Below are positions 54,836 through 61,174 of a DNA stretch of 64,000 nucleotides, one piece after another. The stretch lies in NCBI GenBank assembly GCA_009695205.1, contig SIBK01000017.1, forward strand, positions 1 through 64,000, read 5' to 3'. The translations under genes and the position numbers were made by a program. The stretch's first letter is position 1. Each line of letters begins with the position of its first letter. This DNA comes from Pedosphaera sp. (GTDB lineage: Bacteria > Verrucomicrobiota > Verrucomicrobiia > Limisphaerales > UBA9464). The notes under the pieces are model-generated. The model made no database searches and had not been told where the DNA came from. It saw only the letters and a list, made by a program, of their open reading frames with translations.

Positions 54836-56646
54836 GTGCTGAATTGTAGTTCGTATAGGTGTCGGTAATGCCCGCCTAGCCGCAGTAGATCTGCATGGCT
54901 GCCCTGCTCCACAATCCGCCCTGAATCGAGCACCACGATCCAATCCGCCGATTGCACGGTGGAAAGTCGATGGGCTATACACAGCGTGATCCGATCCTTC
55001 CGCCCGGCATTCAGCGCCTCCTGTACGGCCCGCTCCGTCTCGGTATCCAGCGCACTCGTGGCCTCGTCCAGTATCAGAATCGCCGCCTTCCGGAGAAGTG
55101 CCCGGGCAAGAGCCAACCGTTGCCGCTGCCCTCCCGATAACCCAACCCCACGCTCCCCAATCAATGTCTCGTATCCATCCGGCCTTCCAAGGATGAATTC
55201 CTCCGCGTGCGCCAACCGGGCCGCCGCTTCAATCTCCAAATCCGTCGCTCCCTGACGCCCAACGCGCAGATTCGCCCGCAGGGTGTCGTTGAAGAGGATT
55301 GTCTCCTGCGTCACCACCGCAATTTGCTCGCGCAAATCGGATCCGCGAATTTCCCGAAGATCCACCCCACCGATCCGTACCGACCCCGCTTCCGGATCCT
55401 GAAACCGAAGCAGTAGGCTCGTCACCGTTGTCTTGCCTGAGCCCGTGGCTCCAACCAAGGCAACGAATTGACCCGATCGCAGCGTTAGATGAAAATCCTG
55501 CAATACCGGGTTATCCCCATACCGAAAAAAGACGTGGTCAAATTCGACCGTGGCGCCGGCGACGGTAACGAGACGGGGCTCGGGCGGGTCAACGACAGTC
55601 GGCCGCGCAGCAAGGACTTCATCGGATCGCTCGAGAATGGCACGCCCTTGTTCCACTTGACCATAGAGCCGGGTCAAAGTCTTGATGGGTTGATATAGCA
55701 TGAAGAGCGACCCAAGGAACGAGTTGAAATCCCCGTTGCTCGGGCGTTGAGCGGGGTCCATGCTGGCAACATAAAGTAGCAATAAGGCGGCCCCAAGAGC
55801 TCCGAAGAATTCGATCAAGGGCCCAGGAATTTCCGAAGCCCGCACAAATTGCAATAATTGCCGCGCCAGCTTCCTCGATGTGTTTGAAAAGCGATCGATG
55901 ACCGCCGGTTCCAAATTGTAGGCTTTTACGACGCGCGCCGCGCTGAACGACTCCTGCATGACGTCACTTAACTCCGAGGTGTGCTTCTGCGCCGTTCTCC
56001 ATGTCTTCCGGACTTTGCGCCCAAAAAAGAAGATAGGCACCACCACCACCGGAAACACCACGAGGGCAATCATTGTTAGCCGTGGTTGCTTGAAGATCAG
56101 GTACCCGGCGAGGAGGAGGATGGTGACCGGATCCCGGACAAGCGTGCCCAACGCAGTCGCGATCAACCCCTGCAAAGCCTGGGTGTCGTTCACCACTCGG
56201 GACATCAGGTCTCCCGTCCGAGATACGCTGAAAAAATCGAGCGAAAGACTCTGCAAATGTGTAAATAGACGACATCGCAGGTCATGGACGGCCTTGGCTC
56301 CTACCCAGTTTGTCCAATAAGACGTCAGGTACCCTCCCAAACCCCGTAAAAACATCGCCACCGGAATCATCGCAATGATCCCAATCATCGATGGAGATCT
56401 TGGATTCAGCTGGTGGGCGGCCAACCATCGAGTCGCCGGGTCCCTAAGAAATCCAGGCAGCGTTCGCAACTTGTCAGCAAGGGATGACGCTCCCGCCGAG
56501 GGAAATATCGCGTCACAGACAATGCCCACTGCCACCGCCAGCAGGCCCGTCCCCAGCGCAAATCCAATTCCGGCCAGCACTGCCGCAAAGATTCGAGACC
56601 GATGCGGGCGGATCAGTTTCCAGATTTGATGGAGGAATGCGACCAC
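54832..56646 (-). CDS. MsbA-like ABC exporter (fused membrane and ATPase domains)
   Basis: With the GTG at 56646 the protein is 604 residues, the usual size for MsbA-type half transporters; a more upstream ATG (56883) would add an unconserved 79 residues. Six membrane helices occupy about 15-310. The ATPase domain has Walker A 'GATGSGKTTV', signature 'LSGGQRQRLALARALL', Walker B 'ILILDEATSALD' and the H-loop 'CIAHRLSTV'. It flips a lipid or hydrophobic compound outward as a homodimer. The start is uncertain because no ATG precedes 'HQIWKLIRPHRS' closely. It is the first gene of a pair with rdgB. Confidence 0.88.
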   Translation of the reverse strand: MVAFLHQIWKLIRPHRSRIFAAVLAGIGFALGTGLLAVAVGIVCDAIFPSAGASSLADKLRTLPGFLRDPATRWLAAHQLNPRSPSMIGIIAMIPVAMFLRGLGGYLTSYWTNWVGAKAVHDLRCRLFTHLQSLSLDFFSVSRTGDLMSRVVNDTQALQGLIATALGTLVRDPVTILLLAGYLIFKQPRLTMIALVVFPVVVVPIFFFGRKVRKTWRTAQKHTSELSDVMQESFSAARVVKAYNLEPAVIDRFSNTSRKLARQLLQFVRASEIPGPLIEFFGALGAALLLLYVASMDPAQRPSNGDFNSFLGSLFMLYQPIKTLTRLYGQVEQGRAILERSDEVLAARPTVVDPPEPRLVTVAGATVEFDHVFFRYGDNPVLQDFHLTLRSGQFVALVGATGSGKTTVTSLLLRFQDPEAGSVRIGGVDLREIRGSDLREQIAVVTQETILFNDTLRANLRVGRQGATDLEIEAAARLAHAEEFILGRPDGYETLIGERGVGLSGGQRQRLALARALLRKAAILILDEATSALDTETERAVQEALNAGRKDRITLCIAHRLSTVQSADWIVVLDSGRIVEQGSHADLLRLGGHYRHLYELQFST

Positions 56647-56719
56647 GACGAAAGCATGTGCGGGAATATTCGGGAAGAAAACCCGAGAATCAGAAAAGAC
56701 GCCGCATCGCAGTATTCCC

Positions 56720-57009
56720 GTGTCGGTGGCAGGTTTGGTTGTGCTGAGTATCGTGCATGCCTGGTTCTTTGCCGTTTTATCTGCATCCATTCCGGGACGC
56801 ACGTGGCTACGCAAGGGTTTGTTCTGGGGAGTCGCGATTTGGGCGATGTATTGGCTATTCCAGGAGTGGTTCATTTGCCACACTCTTCTGGACGAACCGC
56901 TGCTGCTTTCTTGCTTGAGCTTTCGATATTGCTACTGGGGTCGCTGGTGGAGGGCGTATTGATTGCAGTCATTTTAAATGCACCGGAGCACAAGCATGAC
57001 GTGGCCTAA
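56720..57009 (+). pseudogene. Small hydrophobic membrane-protein gene, frameshifted
   Basis: The frame from GTG 56720 encodes membrane segments ('VVLSIVHAWFFAVLSASIPG', 'KGLFWGVAIWAMYWLFQEWF') to 'DEPLLLS'. The continuation 'LLELSILLLGSLVEGVLIAVILN' is in another frame, ending at 57009. One extra base at the T-run 56907-56909 gives a continuous 96-residue protein with three membrane helices. Function not recognised. Either a real frameshift or an assembly error. Confidence 0.55.
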
Positions 57010-57384
57010 ACTACATTCGGGGTCCTGAAATCACGTCCCGCGCGGATTCCGCGAGCTGGTTGAGCGCCGCGAGCTCGGCAGAGACTCTTGCCATTTCTTG
57101 CAACCTTTTGTTGCATATGCAACAAAAGGTTGCCGTTGCCGTGGACCGCAACCGGAGAGGGTTCAGGCCTGCGCACCGAAGTTGTTCCAGAGTTTCCGAT
57201 GCGCTTAGTGCGGTTATCTGGAGTCCTATGCAAAAGAGAGCTAACACTAGATCGCCGATCCATTCAGTCCAGCGAACGGGACCCAGCCGGTCCGCTAATT
57301 TTGGAATTCGTACTTCAGCGACAGCTGGCTCCCGTCGCTGACATTGTCGTTAGGGCGACGAACATTCCCTGCACACATCGCGAT
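57010..57384. other. Intergenic region holding a long palindrome
   Basis: No supported gene lies between the broken membrane-protein gene and the ankyrin gene. The region holds the perfect 34-base palindrome at 57100-57133. The remainder looks like spacer; GTTAGGGCGAC near 57350 superficially resembles an integron-cassette boundary but lacks the matching partner site. Confidence 0.45.
57100..57133. repeat. Perfect 34-bp palindrome
   Basis: GCAACCTTTTGTTGCAT (57100-57116) is followed immediately by its exact complement (57117-57133), with no loop. There is no following T-run, so it is not a standard terminator. The core TTGCATATGCAA resembles dimeric regulator sites. A cruciform, an operator or an element end are possible. 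Confidence 0.85.
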
Positions 57385-58016
57385 ATGATCAAAACATTCT
57401 CGATCAAATTGAAGACGGGCGCACAGATTTGGTGTTCGATTACATCGCTGCGGGCCACGCGGCGACTTCAGCAGGCAATGGCGGAGTGTCTCTCATTAAA
57501 TGGTGCGCTTACTACGGCGATGTCAGCGCCATCAAGTTTCTGATGGTCGACGGAGAGTCGCTCCAGTCACTGGGAGATAACTACGACCTCAACGGAGCTC
57601 TTTTTCACGGGCATCCGCATCTGTGCGAGTATCTGATCGAGCAAGGTGCGGACGTAAACAAGCCTCTGCCTGACACCGGAGAGTCACCGCTGCATTCGGC
57701 ACTGTGCACAGCCGATCGAATGGCCCATGATCGTGCGCTCAAAGCGCTCCTCGCCAATGGCGGGAATCCCAATTGCGTGACCAAGCCGTCGGTGGAAACA
57801 GAAGCCTTCATGCGTGATATCAGAACCAGAGCGGAAACACCCCTGCACCGCGCGGCGGCTTTCGGCACGGAAGAAACCATTCAGATGCTTCTGGATGCCG
57901 GTGCGCGGATTGATGCCAAAGACATGAATGGAGATTCCGCACTCACCTGGGCCAGTTGGCATCTTCGTCCCAGGTCCATTCTCAGAAAGCTTTGTTATGG
58001 GAAGTTTCGAGCTTAG
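57385..58016 (+). pseudogene. Ankyrin-repeat protein gene with a 5' frameshift
   Basis: The frame ending at 58016 encodes ankyrin repeats: 'VSLIKWCAYYGDVSAIKFLM', 'GALFHGHPHLCEYLIEQGADVN', 'ETPLHRAAAFGTEETIQMLLDAGARIDAKDMNGDSALTWASWHLRP'. In frame it has no ATG, only TTG 57429, and a stop lies shortly upstream. Adding one A to the four-A run at 57391-57394 links ATG 57385 to the frame, giving a 210-residue protein beginning 'MIKNILDQIEDGRTDLVFDY'. Cytoplasmic protein-binding role presumed. Either decay or a sequencing error. Confidence 0.7.
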
Positions 58017-58070
58017 TCCTCTCTGTCAGACTAAACACCAAAGCAGAATAGGTCGAACGGAAGGGGGCCA

Positions 58071-58301
58071 GTTGAAGATGCCGTCGTGCTAGCGCGCTGT
58101 TTGTCGAACTACTCCAGCGCTGCGATGGCCTTTCGCGTTTACGAACGACTCCGCTACGCGCGCACGGCGAGAATCACGACTCTTTCGCGTTACTACGGCG
58201 TGATCGGACATTGGGAACATCCCGGAGCTGTCTGGTTTAAAAACATGCTTTTTCGCTTGGGATTTGGAAAAGCTGCGACGAAAGGCTACATCAAATCATA
58301 G
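58071..58301 (+). pseudogene. C-terminal fragment of an FAD-dependent monooxygenase
   Basis: The segment 'VEDAVVLARCL' followed by 'RVYERLRYARTARITTLSRYYGVIGHW' and 'GAVWFKNMLFRL' is the C-terminal end of FAD_binding_3-type aromatic monooxygenases. The roughly 300 residues that should precede it, with the FAD-binding GxGxxG, are absent; upstream DNA is unrelated. It is a relic without an own start. It ends inside the next relic on the opposite strand. Confidence 0.6.
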
Positions 58302-58707
58302 GGCGTCGCGGTGACTGGCTGGCGCGGTGTCAGTACGGTGAACGCTTCAGGGGGGGTGGCAACGCCTGTCCGGTGGGTTCGGGCGTTGACCGGACGGCAA
58401 GCTCGATCCATCGGGCAGTGCCATCAAAAGCCGCGCCGAAATCGAGGTTGACGAAATAAGGGCTGCTATCGACGTTCACGTTCGTCACCGTCAGAATGCT
58501 TCCAAACTGGCTCCCGTTGACGTCCTCATTGTAAAGGACGAAACGGAAGTCGAAGCGATCCGTCGCTGGTAGATAGGCGGTAGGGTCATTTGGTTTGCGG
58601 AGGAGTCATTTCCCCTGAAAGTTGAAGGCTGTGCTGAGCGGCGCGGCATGGGTAACACGGCACAGCAGACCGAGCAGCACGAGTGAAACAATGAGTTTGG
58701 TTTTCAT
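58286..58707 (-). pseudogene. Broken gene for a secreted protein of the FTYQGRL-type N-terminal family
   Basis: Starting at ATG 58707 there is a signal peptide ('KLIVSLVLLGLLCRVTHA') and 'FNFQGK', then an in-frame TGA. The frame goes on with 'DFRFVLYNEDVNGSQFGSIL' and 'NLDFGAAFDGTARWIELAVR', and after a frame change at the seven-C run (G at 58350-58356) 'EAFTVLTPRQPVTATPY'. These are the N-terminal blocks of large secreted or tail-fibre-like proteins common in PVC bacteria. The rest of the gene is missing after about 58286. Confidence 0.6.
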
Positions 58708-58863
58708 AGTCCGTTCACAATTCCGAGTTCACTATGAATCCGTCACCGCCGTGCCTGCACGCGCAACACATTTTAACGCGGTTTGCTCTAGGGCGACGGA
58801 GGGTGGCAAAAATGCGGAATATCTACTCTGGATGTTTTGGAAGAATTCACCATCCTCCTCGCC

Positions 58864-60126
58864 ATGAACTCCCTCCGATCTCGTCGATCGTTCCTCGTCG
58901 CCGCAGGGGCAACTGCCGCCCTGGCGTGGGTTCCCGTTCAAGCCGTGGAGCGTCGTCGTAAACGAATCGCTCTTATTGGCACGGAGGTGCGAATCCATTC
59001 GCATGCGCAACACTTCATCGATCGCTTCCTGCTGGGCTACTCCTGGGGGGGGGGGTGGCACCGGCCCGACGTCGATCTTGTGTCCCTCTACATTGATCAG
59101 TTTCCGGAAGGGGACCTGGCTCGGACCACAGCCAAGCGTCATGGCGTGCCGATTTATCCGACGATTGCCGAGGCGCTTACGCTGGGCGCATCGAAGTTGG
59201 CGGTGGACGGCGTCGTCATCATCGGCGAGCACGGTAAATATCCGCGCACAGAAATGGGCCAGACGCGTTACCCGCGCTACAAGTTTTTCAAGGAAGTGAT
59301 GAAGGTATTCGAATCGAGCGGGCGGAGTGTGCCGGTGTTCAACGACAAACATCTCTCCACAGACTGGCGCGAATGTGTCGAGATGGTTGCGGATTCCAAG
59401 CGGCTGCATTTCCCATTCCTGGCGGGCTCGTCACTGCCGGTGACACGTCGACTTCCCGCCATCGATATGCCCTATGGAACAACTCTGTCTGAAAGTGTCT
59501 GCGCGGGTTATGGGGGAATGGATAGCTACGACATTCACGGGATCGAAACCGCCCAATGTATGTCCGAGCGACGAAGAGGCGGTGAGGTGGGCATCCGTCG
59601 CGTGTTGGCGTTGCGGGGGGCAAAAATGTGGGAACACGCCGCCGAGCGCGAAGCGACCCGGCGCCTCCTCGTCGCGGCCTTGACTCGCAGCCACAATCTC
59701 CCGGTTAAGGACGGTTTTCCGACGGATGCCGTCACGTTTGACTGGGCGCGCACTGCGTTTCCAGAAGGATGGGCTTACTTCATCGACCATCGGGATGGCT
59801 TTCGCACCACGCTATTTATGCTGGGGATCCAGGATTTTAATTATGCTGGGCTGAACAACTGGACGGGTGAGATCATTTCCTGCCAGATGTATTTGCCGAT
59901 GCCCACACACGGCTCGACGACAGCGGACTTCTTCAATCCACTGATCCATCATATCGAACGTATGATCGTCGAGAATCGAGCGCCGTATCCGGTGGAAAGG
60001 ACGCTGCTCACGTCGGGAATGACCCTGGCGGGCGTGGAATCGTTCCATCGCGGGCAACCGGTTGAAACGCCTGAGATGGCGGTCCGTTATACAGCGCCGA
60101 GGGAATCCCTCTTCTGGCGCGAATAG
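58864..60126 (+). CDS. Tat-exported protein of unknown function
   Basis: From the ATG at 58864 the protein is 420 residues and begins with a twin-arginine signal ('SRRSFLVAAGATAALAWVPVQA'). This suggests export of a folded, possibly cofactor-bearing protein. A Rossmann-like strand 'KRIALIGTEVRIHSHAQHF' follows, then 'GVPIYPTIAEALTLG', 'VDGVVIIGEHGKYP' and 'VPVFNDKHLSTDW', which together look like the N-terminal half of a Gfo/Idh-type fold. A conserved GxGxxG nucleotide loop is absent. I do not recognise the C-terminal half. It precedes the SMP-30 and haem-propeller genes in the same direction (69-base gap). Confidence 0.75.
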   Translation: MNSLRSRRSFLVAAGATAALAWVPVQAVERRRKRIALIGTEVRIHSHAQHFIDRFLLGYSWGGGWHRPDVDLVSLYIDQFPEGDLARTTAKRHGVPIYPTIAEALTLGASKLAVDGVVIIGEHGKYPRTEMGQTRYPRYKFFKEVMKVFESSGRSVPVFNDKHLSTDWRECVEMVADSKRLHFPFLAGSSLPVTRRLPAIDMPYGTTLSESVCAGYGGMDSYDIHGIETAQCMSERRRGGEVGIRRVLALRGAKMWEHAAEREATRRLLVAALTRSHNLPVKDGFPTDAVTFDWARTAFPEGWAYFIDHRDGFRTTLFMLGIQDFNYAGLNNWTGEIISCQMYLPMPTHGSTTADFFNPLIHHIERMIVENRAPYPVERTLLTSGMTLAGVESFHRGQPVETPEMAVRYTAPRESLFWRE

Positions 60127-60195
60127 TGGGGAGAAGTTCTGATGAGACCGATGTTTCACCGGTCATTTAAGTGAGTCAATCAATCCAACAGTTCT

Positions 60196-61107
60196 ATGAC
60201 AAATCCAATGCAACGATTCCGAATCACAATGGCGTTAGCCGTGATCGTTATTATTACGCCTTCTATTGAAGCCGCAGAAAAGCTGTTTGTGGCGACAGCA
60301 CTGACGCAGGGTGAGTTCACCGAAGGAATCGAAGGCCCCGCGTGTGATCGGGACGGGAATATCTACTGCGTCAGTTTTCGCCATCCGCGAAACATTGCGC
60401 GAGTTACGCCCGATGGACGGGCGGAGTTGTTTGTCGAATTGCCCGAGATAAGCGCGGGCAACGGCATTCGATTCGATCACGCGGGCAGCATGTTCGTCGC
60501 CGATTATACGGGGCACAACGTGCTGCGAGTGGATATGACGACGCGGGCTGTCACCGTTCTGGCTCACAATGAAACCATGAACCAGCCGAACGATCTCGCG
60601 ATTGCGTCCGATGGCACGCTCTACGCGAGTGATCCCAACTGGAAAAACGGCACCGGCCAGCTTTGGCGCATCACGCGGGACGGACAGGCGCATCGCGAGG
60701 CGTCGGACATGGGAACGTGCAATGGAGTCGAAGTCAGCCCGGACGGCCGGACGCTTTATGTGAACGAGAGTGTGCAGCGGAACGTGTGGACTTTTGAGAT
60801 TTCTGCGGAGGGTTTGCTCAGGAACAAACGACTGCTGAAAAAGTTCGATGATTTTGGTTTTGACGGCATGCGCTGCGATGTGGACGGCAATCTTTACATT
60901 GCGCGGCATGGGAAGGGCACGGTGGTGAAGCTTTCGCCGAAGGCAGAGGTGCTCCAGGAAATCGATGTCCTGGGTCCGAACCCGACGAATATCTGCTTTG
61001 GTGGGAAGGATGGCCGGACGGCATACGTCACGGAGGCCAAGGAGAAGCGGCTGGTCCAATTTAGGGTGAATCGGCCTGGATTGGAGTGGACGCGCCGGAG
61101 TCGGTAG
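60196..61107 (+). CDS. Secreted SMP-30/gluconolactonase-family protein
   Basis: The 303-residue exported protein (signal about 1-26) is a six-bladed propeller of the SMP-30 family, which hydrolyses sugar lactones or related esters with a bound metal. Characteristic pieces are 'GIEGPACDRDGNIYCVSF', 'AGNGIRFDHAGSMFVADYTGH', 'NQPNDLAIASDGTLYASDPNW' and 'CNGVEVSPDGRTLYVNES', which contain the metal-binding Glu, Asn and Asp positions. Paired with a sugar-dehydrogenase-like protein 68 bases downstream, a lactone product of that enzyme would be a natural substrate; this is inference. Confidence 0.87.
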   Translation: MTNPMQRFRITMALAVIVIITPSIEAAEKLFVATALTQGEFTEGIEGPACDRDGNIYCVSFRHPRNIARVTPDGRAELFVELPEISAGNGIRFDHAGSMFVADYTGHNVLRVDMTTRAVTVLAHNETMNQPNDLAIASDGTLYASDPNWKNGTGQLWRITRDGQAHREASDMGTCNGVEVSPDGRTLYVNESVQRNVWTFEISAEGLLRNKRLLKKFDDFGFDGMRCDVDGNLYIARHGKGTVVKLSPKAEVLQEIDVLGPNPTNICFGGKDGRTAYVTEAKEKRLVQFRVNRPGLEWTRRSR

Positions 61108-61174
61108 ATTCCTGCTGAGAATTGTTAAACGGACTTTGCACTGGATAGTCGACTTGCCTAATCTTCATCAATCC

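Noticed and set aside
57006-57263. Minus-strand frames crossing the palindrome as a small regulator gene.
   Set aside because: Neither frame shows a helix-turn-helix or other motif, and both cross the palindrome symmetrically.
57238-57360. Possible integron attC site before the ankyrin gene (CTAAC ... GTTAG).
   Set aside because: The outer cores pair over only five bases, the consensus Y position is wrong, and the inner arms do not pair. No integrase is in the window.
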